Shown here: positions 15,865 to 22,643 of the stretch, piece after piece
How positions within the stretch are numbered: the stretch's first letter is position 1
How the letters are laid out: each line of letters begins with the position of its first letter
Virus record (IMG/VR): IMGVR_UViG_3300046535_000246
Location: 1 to 44,766 of that record
Source of the DNA: a virus
Direction: 5' to 3' (one strand)
DNA: 44,766 nt
Program-made: the position numbers and the translations under genes
The notes under the pieces: generated by a model
What the model was told of the DNA's origin: nothing
The model's input: only the letters and a program-made list of their open reading frames with translations
Databases searched by the model: none

Positions 15865-16657
15865 GTTCGCTAAGATCATTCAGGGTGATTGCCGGCGGAT
15901 GGGAGAAGTGGTTGAGCGATCATCTGTTACCCTCTGCATCACTTCGCCACCCTACCCCGGAGTCGACCAGCCCGAGCCAGACTACGTCACCTTCCCCGAC
16001 CCCAAAGACTTCAACGCTGCACACGACATTCTACAGAGTACGTGGGCGGCTTGTTATGAAGCTCTCGAGGACCTCGGGTACCTGGCAGTCAATCTCTATG
16101 ACATTCCCACTGGTGAGTCTGGAATGTTCCCGAACGTCGCTGCAACCATCAAGCGAGCGTTGGAGGTCGGTTTCGTTCTCCGTGAAACCTACATTTGGCA
16201 CAAGGGGGCCTCTTACAGTCCTCCTAGCGGATCGTGGCCTTACCCAAAGGGAGTACTATCTGCAAATACGTATGAACCCATACTCCTCTTTCAAAAACCC
16301 CTACAATTCTCACAACGAAAGCGGAAGACCGTAAGTGACTACACAGAAGAACAGCAGAAGCTGGCCATCCTCGGGCCTACGGAACATGCCTGGCTCATGG
16401 ACCCTGTCTGGAAAATTCCCGCCGAACGGGAAGGTAGAGCACTCGGACACCCGTTCACGTATCCAACTGAGCTTTGTGAACGACTCATTAGACTCTACAG
16501 CTTCCCTGGAGATAAGGTGCTCGATCCCTTTGTCGGCTCAGGAACTACGGTTGAAGCTGCTCGGGTTCATCGACGAGTTGGCATCGGCTTTGAATTATCC
16601 GACAAGTACATCGACATCTGCCAACGCCGATTCAACCGGCAAAGCCTCTTTGGATAA
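15797..16657 (+). CDS. DNA methyltransferase (N4-cytosine/N6-adenine, beta class)
   Basis: This 286-aa amino-methyltransferase modifies DNA using S-adenosylmethionine. The catalytic motif IV TSPPY is at 49-53, preceded by IIQGDCRRM. The AdoMet-binding motif I DPFVGSGTT is near 243-251, followed by GIGFELSDKYIDICQRR. Motif IV before motif I places it in the beta class. No restriction endonuclease partner is adjacent, so it is an orphan enzyme probably used to mask host restriction sites. ATG 15797 lies inside the preceding gene (68-bp overlap, behind GAGGA); a GTG near 15854 is a possible later start. Confidence 0.88.
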   Translation: MSETSEPTLEPTQIPLKLAVDDEFAKIIQGDCRRMGEVVERSSVTLCITSPPYPGVDQPEPDYVTFPDPKDFNAAHDILQSTWAACYEALEDLGYLAVNLYDIPTGESGMFPNVAATIKRALEVGFVLRETYIWHKGASYSPPSGSWPYPKGVLSANTYEPILLFQKPLQFSQRKRKTVSDYTEEQQKLAILGPTEHAWLMDPVWKIPAEREGRALGHPFTYPTELCERLIRLYSFPGDKVLDPFVGSGTTVEAARVHRRVGIGFELSDKYIDICQRRFNRQSLFG

Positions 16658-16719
16658 CCTCTCTTCGGCTGAGCCGGTAGACAAGAACCAGTTGAAGTTT
16701 CCTCCTGAGGTAACCTTCC

Positions 16720-17721
16720 ATGTCTAAGCTCTCAATCAGTGCGCTACAGGTTGTGACAGAGGAAGTGGACTCGCAGTTTAACCAAGGTCACGCATGGAGT
16801 CCCTGGTACGGGAAGCCCGACTACGATGTGTACCGCAGAGCCTGTGCTAAGTGTCCTCAGGCAATGGAGTTCACTGGACAGTTTCTTGAGGCCATCCAAG
16901 ACAAGGAGCAACTAATAGTCGCACTCATTCAGACTGCTTACACTATTCCTCCTTGTGTTGGTTACTCGGGTGTCAAGCCTCATCCCGACTTCGACAAATA
17001 CTACGATCTCTTTGGACAAAAGAAAATTGGGGCAATGAAACTGGCGGCGTCAGAGTCTGGTCTAAAGTCGAACCAGAAAGCAATGGACGAGCAGTTAGTG
17101 AAAGACAAAGAACTAGCAAATGCTATCAAACTTCTCGCCAAGCATGGCATGGTAACCTATGAGGATGCCTTGGCTCTTGTAGACCCTGAGAAGCCATCTG
17201 ATTTTGAACAGACTGGACTCGAAAAGATTATCGCTGCTTCTGAGTCCAACGGCCCCTACCCCAACAATTGGACCTCATGGGATAAGGAGCTGATTCAGAA
17301 GGACGAATCTGTGCTAGCCCAAAATCTTCCAGACCCTCCTGTGGGTACTTCTGCTCCTTATCAGCTTGTAGAGCCACCAGACATTCCAGACGAGGTCCTA
17401 TCAGCCATCATTGAGTGGCTCGAACTGTCTCGAGACCAGTGTGAGTCTCCTTCACACTGGTTGAGCCTACAGGTAGTAATTGATGTCCCGAACATAGTGC
17501 TGGGCTACGAGATAACTGAGGGTGCCACAATCAACAACAGTTCCTTCGACACTGTAAGTCTGAACTACTACCAAGTGCTCATCAGACGCACCTTCGTTAT
17601 CCTCGCTGATTCAAGGTGGTTCATGGAGGTAGCGATCCGGCAAGACACAGGAGAGCCTGTAGCCACCGTCAACCATTCAGGTGAGTTCGGTCACTGGATG
17701 GCTCAGCAATCCAACTACTAA
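16720..17721 (+). CDS. Hypothetical early protein
   Basis: I do not recognise this 333-aa protein. It starts at ATG 16720 behind GAGG. The first part contains WSPWYGKPDYDVYRRACAKC and AMEFTGQFLEAIQDKEQLI. The centre has a lysine-rich helix and a repeated ALVDPEKP-type acidic linker. The C-terminal third is beta-rich (YQVLIRRTFVILADSRWFMEVAI). Two Cys near the N-terminus (C-x2-C) may bind metal. No membrane helix. It could be a host-takeover or DNA-metabolism accessory given its early position, but there is no direct evidence. Confidence 0.7.
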   Translation: MSKLSISALQVVTEEVDSQFNQGHAWSPWYGKPDYDVYRRACAKCPQAMEFTGQFLEAIQDKEQLIVALIQTAYTIPPCVGYSGVKPHPDFDKYYDLFGQKKIGAMKLAASESGLKSNQKAMDEQLVKDKELANAIKLLAKHGMVTYEDALALVDPEKPSDFEQTGLEKIIAASESNGPYPNNWTSWDKELIQKDESVLAQNLPDPPVGTSAPYQLVEPPDIPDEVLSAIIEWLELSRDQCESPSHWLSLQVVIDVPNIVLGYEITEGATINNSSFDTVSLNYYQVLIRRTFVILADSRWFMEVAIRQDTGEPVATVNHSGEFGHWMAQQSNY

Positions 17722-17744
17722 AACTCTGACCAGAACGGAGACTA

Positions 17745-18050
17745 ATGGAACCGAGAGCAGTTCCAGAATCAATTGTCGCACACGGTATTGGAGTGCCGTT
17801 AACCTTCATCAGACCTGAAGGAGCCGACCCACCAGTAGGTGATCTTCAGGTCATAGTGCTTGAGGACCTTCGAGCAGTTCTTGAGGGCCGTCTGCCGAAG
17901 TCAGCAAAGTTCATCTCATGGTGGGAACCCTCGGAAGAGGAACGTCACAAGATCGCAGCAGGAGCACCAATCCGACTGGTTATCATCGGTGCAACCCATA
18001 TCAACCCAATGTCTATCACTGTTGGCTCAACCCTGGAGGATTTACTCTAA
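17745..18050 (+). CDS. Hypothetical early protein
   Basis: This 101-aa protein has ATG 17745 behind GGAGA. The sequence alternates hydrophobic strands and acidic loops (VGDLQVIVLEDLRAVLEG, APIRLVIIGATHINP), suggesting a small alpha/beta fold. The stop is coupled to the next gene by TAATG. No family recognised. Confidence 0.65.
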   Translation: MEPRAVPESIVAHGIGVPLTFIRPEGADPPVGDLQVIVLEDLRAVLEGRLPKSAKFISWWEPSEEERHKIAAGAPIRLVIIGATHINPMSITVGSTLEDLL

Positions 18051-18451
18051 TGCCGGAAGAACCAACGCAAGACCTTATCCTCAAGGCTGATCTCGCAACT
18101 GCGCTACAGCAAGTGAATCAGTGGGCACGCATCGAGCGTCGTGACTACGCCGACAAGAAGTTCGAGCAGCTCCGTGCCAAAGAGGTCCACATCATCGACA
18201 CTGACCCTCACCTGGAAAGTTCGCCGCACATCTTCCATGGTATCGGTGACTACATGAAGCGTGCTGAGATGTTCGGCCTGGACACCTTCCAAGGTCGTCA
18301 AGCTCTCGGCAAGGCACTTATCACAATCGAATCACTCCTCTGCGATGCCATTGTGGCTCACGGCCCAATGCCGAGGCCAGGTTTTACTTCAGGCGTCATA
18401 CAAGTGTGGGACCTCTGGCAACCCACAAGACCAGAGATCACTCCACAGTGA
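18050..18451 (+). CDS. Hypothetical early protein
   Basis: This 133-aa protein starts at ATG 18050, overlapping the previous stop, with GGAGGA upstream. It looks helical overall (LKADLATALQQVNQWARIERRDYADKKFEQLRAKE; FGLDTFQGRQALGKALITIESLL). A conserved-looking FHGIGDYMKRA segment is present. No metal site or membrane helix. The function is unknown; the gene lies between other small early genes and the AP2-like and DnaQ genes. Confidence 0.65.
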   Translation: MPEEPTQDLILKADLATALQQVNQWARIERRDYADKKFEQLRAKEVHIIDTDPHLESSPHIFHGIGDYMKRAEMFGLDTFQGRQALGKALITIESLLCDAIVAHGPMPRPGFTSGVIQVWDLWQPTRPEITPQ

Positions 18452-18621
18452 CTCATTCCCCAAGCAGAAACAAAGGCTACGCAGCCTATCCTCGTGTCTC
18501 ACAACTCGGCAGGGGAGTACGAGTCTTCCTCGGCCGGTTCCCCACAAAGGAAGCTCGAGATGCAGCAGTCAAAGAGTTCCGTAAGAAGTACCCCGACACC
18601 AGATACAGGAGATACGAGTGA
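18448..18621 (+). CDS. Lone AP2-like DNA-binding protein
   Basis: This 57-aa protein has a GTG start overlapping the previous stop (GTGA). GYAAYPRVSQLGRGVRVFLGRFPTKEARDAAVKEF is a three-strand plus helix pattern like the AP2/integrase-type DNA-binding domain: arginine-rich strands, a YLGRF-type motif, T-x-E-A-A helix. Phage AP2 domains usually accompany homing HNH nucleases; here it stands alone. It ends with a strongly basic tail (RKKYPDTRYRRYE). DNA binding is inferred. Confidence 0.6.
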   Translation: MTHSPSRNKGYAAYPRVSQLGRGVRVFLGRFPTKEARDAAVKEFRKKYPDTRYRRYE

Positions 18622-19199
18622 CAACCCTAGCATTCATCGACTCAGAAACAACTGGCCTCGATCCTCGCCACCACGAGATGTGGGAACTTGCAATTGTCAC
18701 CTACGATTCTGAGACTGTCTTAGACCCGTCAACCGAACCGTTGGAGACCTACCTTTTCCAGTTCGCTCCTGACCTGGAGAAAGCCGACCTGATCGCCCTG
18801 AACATCGGCAGGTACTTCGAGCGGCACAAGAAAAGTATCTACTGTTGCCGAGTAGACTTCCCAATATCAGGTGCAGTTCAGGAGTGGTCCCGTCGTGAAG
18901 TCGCAGAACTGCTCACAACAGACCTACAGGGCGCACATCTGGTGGGAGCGGTCCCCGACTTCGATGCTCGCTTCCTTAGTAAGTTTCTGTTTGAGTCCGG
19001 TGGGCTACCTACCTGGCACTATCATCTCGTGTGTGTAGAGAACCTCGCAGCAGGCTATCTGGGTCTCCAGCCACCCTGGAAATCAGACGACATCTTCGAT
19101 GCACTCGACATTTCACGAGATCACGATCGAAAGCATACGGCGATGGGAGATGTTGAGGATTGCATCGAAATGTACCGTCGAGTTATGTCGCCCAGGTAG
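18618..19199 (+). CDS. DnaQ-like 3'-5' exonuclease (DEDDh)
   Basis: The protein has 193 aa; its GTG start at 18618 is coupled to the previous gene (GTGA). Motif Exo I FIDSETTGL gives Asp8 and Glu10. Exo II is GAVPDFDARFL. Exo III HTAMGDVED gives His173 and Asp178, the DEDDh pattern. Such enzymes proofread DNA synthesis or trim DNA/RNA ends. The family A polymerase of this phage already has its own exonuclease domain, so this one may act in recombination, repair or host nucleic-acid breakdown. Confidence 0.88.
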   Translation: MTTLAFIDSETTGLDPRHHEMWELAIVTYDSETVLDPSTEPLETYLFQFAPDLEKADLIALNIGRYFERHKKSIYCCRVDFPISGAVQEWSRREVAELLTTDLQGAHLVGAVPDFDARFLSKFLFESGGLPTWHYHLVCVENLAAGYLGLQPPWKSDDIFDALDISRDHDRKHTAMGDVEDCIEMYRRVMSPR

Positions 19200-19299
19200 T
19201 ATGGTCTATCTACGTTTGGTCTAACGGGCTATTTGATAAAAAGTTGCCGCAACCCGGTGCTCTCGCAGTCGCGTTTTGGCTCAGCCGCCGATCGACTTA

Positions 19300-19358
19300 G
19301 TGAGCAACGCTAAAGGTGAGCGTACCTAACAGTGAGCGTGGCTAACCAGATAGTGAGC
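19300..19358 (+). repeat. GTGAGC iterons
   Basis: GTGAGC occurs at 19300, 19316, 19332 and 19353. The first three are spaced exactly 16 bp and share GTGAGC-N4-CTAA; the fourth is 21 bp further. Regular spacing of about 1.5 helical turns is typical of initiator or regulator binding arrays. Confidence 0.75.
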
Positions 19359-19409
19359 GCCCCTCTGCATAACTATGCCCCCCGTTGCATACGCATTAAT
19401 AGGTAGATC

Positions 19410-19435
19410 ATTGCACTCATCACACCTAGTGCAAT
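19410..19435. repeat. Inverted repeat ATTGCAC / GTGCAAT
   Basis: Perfect 7-bp arms at 19410-19416 and 19429-19435 with a 12-base centre. The same TAGTGCAA core reappears as inverted arms at 20840-20849 and 20912-20921 on the other side of the 285-aa gene. Confidence 0.6.
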
Positions 19436-19470
19436 CGGTATTAGCGAGGCACCTGTTAGACCAGCTAACT

Positions 19471-19515
19471 ACTTGACTTCAAGCTACTTGAGATCCAGCT
19501 ACTTGACTTGAAGCG
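19471..19515 (+). repeat. Three tandem 15-bp repeats
   Basis: ACTTGACTTCAAGCT, ACTTGAGATCCAGCT and ACTTGACTTGAAGCG follow each other without gaps, directly upstream of the promoter at 19530. Likely a protein-binding array. Confidence 0.75.
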
Positions 19516-19529
19516 AGAAACGGGGTGAC

Positions 19530-19558
19530 TTGCTTTCGAAAAGGCCGGGCACTAGGGT
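19530..19558 (+). promoter_or_regulatory. Promoter of the 285-aa gene
   Basis: TTGCTT (19530-19535), 17 bp, TAGGGT (19553-19558). The predicted start near 19565 leaves a leader of about 60 bases before ATG 19627. This rules out starts for that gene that lie within the promoter. Confidence 0.6.
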
Positions 19559-19626
19559 CGACGGTGCAACACCACAACGCACCGCCGCCCCGACCGGGAC
19601 GGCCCAACCAAAGGACATGAGACAGA

Positions 19627-20483
19627 TGGCAAGCAAGAAAAACGCAATCACGTTGACCACCGATCGGCTCGACGAAGTGTTGGCCGAACTGGCGATCGTC
19701 GATGAGAAGTTGGCTGCCCTGAAGGGCACCGCCGCACAGTGGAAGAAAAACGGGGAAGCCGCCGCTCTGGCGACACTGGTCTCGGATTTCATCCCGGCTG
19801 GCGCTTGGCTGAACGGCCCGGCCATCCCGGTCACGTTCTCCATCACCCCGGGCGATACTGTGGCCGATCACATCGACACCGTCCGGAATTACGTTCTCGA
19901 CTGCGAGCAGTTCGCAAACGTGCTGTCGACCGCTTGGATCAATGCCAACCGACAGGACGGCGACGAGTCGACCGCCTTGAAGGTCCGGCGGGCTGAACTG
20001 GCCGTCGACGCCGAGGCGATCATCAGCGCATTCCGACTGATGGGCCAGGCCGACATGGTCTCATCCTACGTGGTCCCGGCTGCACCCAAGGGCACGACAG
20101 GCAGCACGTCGGCCCGATCTGGCGTGAAGGTCTCGACCATGCAACAGTACCGGGTGGTCGACGGTGAGCGGGTCATGCCGGGTGGCGCCGGTACGCAGAA
20201 CAAACTGAGCAGCCAGGCTTGGTATATGTGGCAGCGTCCGGTCGAGGACGTCCGGGCCGCTATGGCTGCGGCGAACAGCGGACACCGGGTCGATGAGACC
20301 AAGGACTTCGAGACCACGTTGACGATGGTCAACCTGAAGACCAACGCCGAGCAGACCCACACGTTCGGATGGTACGTGATCCCACAAGATGACGAGCCCG
20401 CCGCCGATGCCACACCGGACGAGGAGGAGGAAGCGGCTGAGAAGGCGCTTGACGACTTCGCCGCCGAGGTGACCGGCAAGTAG
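19627..20483 (+). CDS. Stand-alone GC-rich early protein with acidic C-terminus
   Basis: The protein has 285 aa from ATG 19627 behind AAAGGA (an ATG at 19618 is possible). The N-terminal half is helical (LDEVLAELAIVDEKLAALKG). A second domain at about 185-250 reads YRVVDGERVMPGG, LSSQAWYMW, FETTLTMVNLKTN, FGWYVIPQ. The end is strongly acidic (DDEPAADATPDEEEEAAEK), a tail type found in ssDNA-binding and histone-like proteins. The second domain resembles residues about 170-255 of the 277-aa gene at 27267 (YRYIMDG, SFSSLAYYAT, WELTLPNGK), so the two may be paralogues. Own promoter, own terminators and GC-rich third positions indicate high expression. No known family; an abundant DNA-binding role is my guess. 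Confidence 0.7.
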
Positions 20484-20489
20484 CAGACC

Positions 20490-20511
20490 GGGGGATGCGG
20501 CGGCATCCCCC
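20490..20511 (+). terminator. Hairpin after the 285-aa gene
   Basis: Perfect 9-bp stem GGGGGATGC / GCATCCCCC with a GGCG loop, starting 7 bases after the stop codon. No T-run follows directly; a second hairpin lies 20 bases on. Confidence 0.65.
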
Positions 20512-20531
20512 ACCCATCCAAGGTGACGAGT

Positions 20532-20556
20532 GCCCCCGGGTGACCGGGGGCTTTGT
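20532..20556 (+). terminator. Intrinsic terminator
   Basis: Perfect stem GCCCCCGG / CCGGGGGC with a GTGA tetraloop (20532-20551) followed by TTTGT. GC-rich stem with a short T-run is the usual intrinsic terminator form in high-GC Gram-positive hosts. Confidence 0.8.
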
Positions 20557-20710
20557 CATGTCCCGCGGCAAGCCGCTCGGCGTCGTGATGCGATAAAGTT
20601 CGCCTCTCTGAGCCATGCGTCAAAGGATGTTACTCGAGCACTTTTGGAGTATACAACTCGACTGTGCGAGCTGCTATGCCGAGCTGTGAGTGAAACAGAG
20701 GTGCGCCACC

Positions 20711-20736
20711 ATAGGGCCCCTTATAGGGGGCCCTAT
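20711..20736. repeat. Perfect hairpin ATAGGGCCCC / GGGGCCCTAT
   Basis: 10-bp perfect arms at 20711-20720 and 20727-20736 with a 6-base TTATAG loop. No T-run follows, and it stands 230 bases from the nearest gene end, so it may be a structural element and not a terminator. Confidence 0.8.
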
Positions 20737-20758
20737 TGATAGGTTGACGGCGCTAGAC

Positions 20759-20945
20759 TTTGCAAACGACTCTCAAAGTATATAGACGCTCTACCTGCAC
20801 TTTTGCAACCATGCAAAGCACTTCGCGATGTCTCCAACCTAGTGCAAAGTCGTTGCAGACGCTAACACCCCTCTACCTGGACTTACGTAATCTCTGTAAA
20901 AGTGAAAACAGCTTTGCACTAACTTAGTTCAAGGGTTTGCAATGC
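20759..20945. repeat. Cluster of TGCAAA/TTTGCA sites
   Basis: TTTGCAAA (20759-20766, palindromic), TTGCAA (20803-20808), TGCAAAG (20812-20818), TAGTGCAAAG (20840-20849), CTTTGCACTA (20912-20921, exact inverse of the previous) and TTTGCAAT (20936-20943). Six related sites in under 190 bp of noncoding DNA suggest a cooperative protein-binding region. Confidence 0.65.
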
Positions 20946-20963
20946 CTCCTTCAAAGATTCTCC

Positions 20964-20992
20964 TTGACTACTCTTAGAGTATCTGTTAGACT
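20964..20992 (+). promoter_or_regulatory. Promoter of the winged-helix regulator operon, with palindromic operators
   Basis: TTGACT (20964-20969), 17 bp, TAGACT (20987-20992). Two palindromes overlap it: TACTCT-T-AGAGTA (20969-20981) within the spacer and CTGGTA-AGG-TACCAG (20991-21005) at the start site. Their position would block polymerase when bound, suggesting repression, possibly by the downstream HTH protein itself. Confidence 0.75.
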
Positions 20993-21023
20993 GGTAAGGT
21001 ACCAGAGAAACAAAGGAGACAGT

Positions 21024-21044
21024 ATGTTTAAGGAGACAGTATGA
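21024..21044 (+). CDS. Six-codon leader ORF
   Basis: ATG TTT AAG GAG ACA GTA TGA encodes MFKETV. Its own ribosome site (AAGGAGACAGTATG, 21013-21026) is an exact duplicate of the one serving the next gene (21030-21043), and its stop overlaps the next start as ATGA. The AAG GAG codons are the Shine-Dalgarno of the following gene, so translating the leader must clear and reload that site. Confidence 0.45.
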   Translation: MFKETV

Positions 21045-21643
21045 ACCAAGTAGACGCAGCCTCTAAGAGACGGACGGCGATTCTTGTTGCACTCAGGACA
21101 CCGAAAACACTGAAGGAGCTGGAGGAGGAGACTCACTGCAAGTACCACACCATTTGGAGGGCGCTCAAGCCACTCCGTGAGGCTGGCGTAATCGAAGAAT
21201 GCACATGGCGAAGAGGCCGTGAAGCTGTCTACGTTGCCACCAACCAGAACGAAGACGGAGTCACCTACATCACCACCGAAGCCGGGGCGCTCCCTGTAGG
21301 GGCTTGGGCTGAGATGGACCAGGCGACCATGAACAATACCCTGCTCGCGAAGGTGAGAGACATTCCAAGGTCACTGGCGCAGGCTTGGCGCTACTCCAAG
21401 TACTCAGCACTGAAGACACTGGAGCAGGCGAATGCTGGATCGATGGACCCAGGTGAGTGTAAGGCAGCACTCCGCAAGTCACTGGAACACCTGCGGACAC
21501 TGGAGCTGGCGGTTGAGCAAATGTTGCTGGCTGACATTTGGGCTGAGGCTACACCAGACAATGCCGACAAGTTCGGAGTCACAGACCCAGCTCAAGTGCT
21601 GGAAAACGGAGCACAATTCGAAAGGATGCACGGCCGTGGCTGA
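21041..21643 (+). CDS. Winged-helix DNA-binding regulator
   Basis: The protein has 200 aa. Residues about 9-68 form an ArsR/MarR-like winged helix: RRTAILVALRTPKTLKELEEETHCKYHTIWRALKPLREAGVIEE, then a wing CTWRRGREAVYVAT. The remainder is helical (EMDQATMNNTLLAKVRDIP, ALRKSLEHLRTLELAVEQMLL) and probably dimerises. It is the first gene of its operon, directly after two palindromic operators, so autoregulation is likely. The leader ORF is fused to its start by ATGA. The effector is unknown. Confidence 0.75.
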   Translation: MNQVDAASKRRTAILVALRTPKTLKELEEETHCKYHTIWRALKPLREAGVIEECTWRRGREAVYVATNQNEDGVTYITTEAGALPVGAWAEMDQATMNNTLLAKVRDIPRSLAQAWRYSKYSALKTLEQANAGSMDPGECKAALRKSLEHLRTLELAVEQMLLADIWAEATPDNADKFGVTDPAQVLENGAQFERMHGRG

Positions 21644-21830
21644 GATCAAGATGTCAGTGACAACGAAGGGTTACGAGTCACACGTAACTCTCAACAACGA
21701 GACCATGTCAGTCGAAGACATGGGGGTAAGAGTTACTGAGTGGCTTGAGTTCCAACTCAGGTACCTGGCTGCAATGGCACCAGGAGAATCAGTGACTGTG
21801 ACACGTCTTGACGAGGACTTCCGGATATGA
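21636..21830 (+). CDS. Hypothetical small protein
   Basis: This 64-aa protein starts at GTG 21636 behind AAAGGA, overlapping the regulator by 8 bp; ATG 21651 is a possible alternative. The sequence looks like a small beta/alpha fold (YESHVTLNNETMSVEDMGVRV, WLEFQLRYLAAM, ESVTVTRLDEDF). The stop is coupled to the next gene by ATGA. No family recognised. Confidence 0.55.
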   Translation: MAEIKMSVTTKGYESHVTLNNETMSVEDMGVRVTEWLEFQLRYLAAMAPGESVTVTRLDEDFRI

Positions 21831-22177
21831 GAAGCGTCCAGTGGCACCAACGCATGGCCGAACTGTCTCATCGCCCTGTAGGAACGCACACTGTCCTCGA
21901 ATCGGTTAGATCCGGGACCATTGAGCCCGACGATGCTGTTGCTGTGTTGGGATATGCTTACGCTCCGGGGGAAGCACCACCCTCAGTCGAGGCGCTCGAG
22001 CAGTTCCTTCGTGACCTGACCGAAGAGAACGACGGTACACTACCTGACGACAGAGAGTGGATTGACTGCGAGCTTTGTCCAGACTGCGGGCACCTGACAC
22101 TGTGGGATGATAAGCTTGAGGACCATAGGCACCTGGTTCCGAATTCAGCATGTTGGCTCTCAAAAGGTGACTGCTAA
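21827..22177 (+). CDS. Hypothetical protein with C-terminal zinc site
   Basis: The protein has 116 aa; ATG 21827 overlaps the previous stop. The N-terminal part contains helical RPVGTHTVLESVRSGTIEPDDAVAVLGYAY. The C-terminal part has CELCPDCGHL, then two histidines (EDHRHL) and a final Cys pair, plausible as a zinc-binding unit. Last gene before a strong hairpin. Function unknown. Confidence 0.65.
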   Translation: MRSVQWHQRMAELSHRPVGTHTVLESVRSGTIEPDDAVAVLGYAYAPGEAPPSVEALEQFLRDLTEENDGTLPDDREWIDCELCPDCGHLTLWDDKLEDHRHLVPNSACWLSKGDC

Positions 22178-22201
22178 GTCGAACAGTCTCGAGGATGGTA
22201 G

Positions 22202-22247
22202 GTGGGCCTCGCAGTCGCCGGTGAGAAGTCGGAGCAGCGAGGCCCAC
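22202..22247 (+). terminator. Hairpin terminator after the winged-helix operon
   Basis: Perfect 11-bp arms GTGGGCCTCGC (22202-22212) and GCGAGGCCCAC (22237-22247) with a 24-base loop containing a CCG/CGG inner pair. A TAGACCA site starts at 22248 and AAAAG follows; no T-run is present, so termination efficiency is uncertain. Confidence 0.65.
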
Positions 22248-22274
22248 TAGACCAAAAGATCTCGACAAGCTGAC

Positions 22275-22303
22275 TTGACAAGGGCAAGAGTACCTGATAC
22301 GCT
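22275..22303 (+). promoter_or_regulatory. Promoter of the SNF2 helicase operon
   Basis: TTGACA (22275-22280), 17 bp, TACGCT (22298-22303). A perfect palindrome GCTTAACCT-GAA-AGGTTAAGC (22301-22321) overlaps the end of the -10 box and the predicted start, an ideal repressor operator. CTAGACCA lies 21 bp upstream of the -35 box. Confidence 0.78.
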
Positions 22304-22367
22304 TAACCTGAAAGGTTAAGCGGTACGAGACAAGCAAAACAACCTGGCAAGGGAAAGGGCAGAGAAC

Positions 22368-22643
22368 ATGGCACAGACCAAGGACAATGCAAGGGTTTGG
22401 CTGGAGACAGACGAACTGCACGACCACTACTACCAGGCAGACTTCATGGTCTACCTGCCGTTCTATCTCGACTACATCGAGCTGGGGCGTCGGGTCGATG
22501 ACCACATCAACGGCCCCGGCGAGTACGAGATGCTGCTGGACATGGGCGTGGACATGACGGCGCCTCGGTTCGACAGCAACGGCAACAAGATCGACAAGAA
22601 GTTCTGGTTCTCACCGGGATGGAACAAGGGAGCAAGTAAGTGA
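22368..22643 (+). CDS. Hypothetical small protein
   Basis: This 91-aa protein has ATG 22368 about 55 bases after the predicted transcription start. It is acidic and aromatic-rich (ELHDHYYQADFMVYLPFYLDYIEL), followed by GPGEYEMLLDMGVDM and a basic FDSNGNKIDKKFW end. The stop overlaps the helicase start (GTGA). I do not recognise it; the tight coupling suggests a helicase partner. Confidence 0.65.
   Translation: MAQTKDNARVWLETDELHDHYYQADFMVYLPFYLDYIELGRRVDDHINGPGEYEMLLDMGVDMTAPRFDSNGNKIDKKFWFSPGWNKGASK

Larger units (their letters stand above)
19200..19529. other. Noncoding repeat-dense region upstream of the 285-aa gene
   Basis: No gene is supported here. The region holds two WTAGACCA-type sites in direct tandem (19202-19208 and 19217-19223), four GTGAGC iterons (19300-19358), GCATA-AC-TATGC (19367-19378), ATTGCAC/GTGCAAT arms (19410-19435), a further TTAGACCA (19456-19463) and three 15-bp ACTTGA repeats (19471-19515). 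The combination of iterons, AT-rich pockets (ATTTGATAAAAA near 19231, GCATTAATAGG near 19394) and inverted repeats suits a replication origin or complex operator. Confidence 0.55.
20557..20963. other. Noncoding region with hairpins and TTTGCA-type repeats
   Basis: No gene is supported across these 407 bases. From left to right there are GCGGC-AA-GCCGC (20565-20576), a bulged CTCGAGCAC/GTGCGAG stem with a direct repeat of CGAGCTG, a perfect 10-bp hairpin (20711-20736) and then a cluster of TTTGCA/TGCAAA words. Two partial direct repeats share AGACGCT and CTCTACCTG about 73 bp apart. This is a candidate origin or regulatory hub. Confidence 0.5.

Noticed and set aside
17057-17064. Further TGGTCTAA matches inside genes (for example near 17057, 30153 and 34150)
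   Set aside because: Their number fits chance for a 7-mer in 44 kb and they are far from promoters; only intergenic copies are treated as operator candidates.
19300-19515. CRISPR array
   Set aside because: Repeats are only 6-15 bp, nearly gapless and without unique spacers of 30 bp; no Cas1/Cas2. The Cas4-like nuclease is a phage recombination protein by context.
20557-20758. Possible tRNA or small gene in the noncoding gap
   Set aside because: I looked for a T-arm GTTCRA with matching acceptor stem and found none; open frames here lack ribosome sites.
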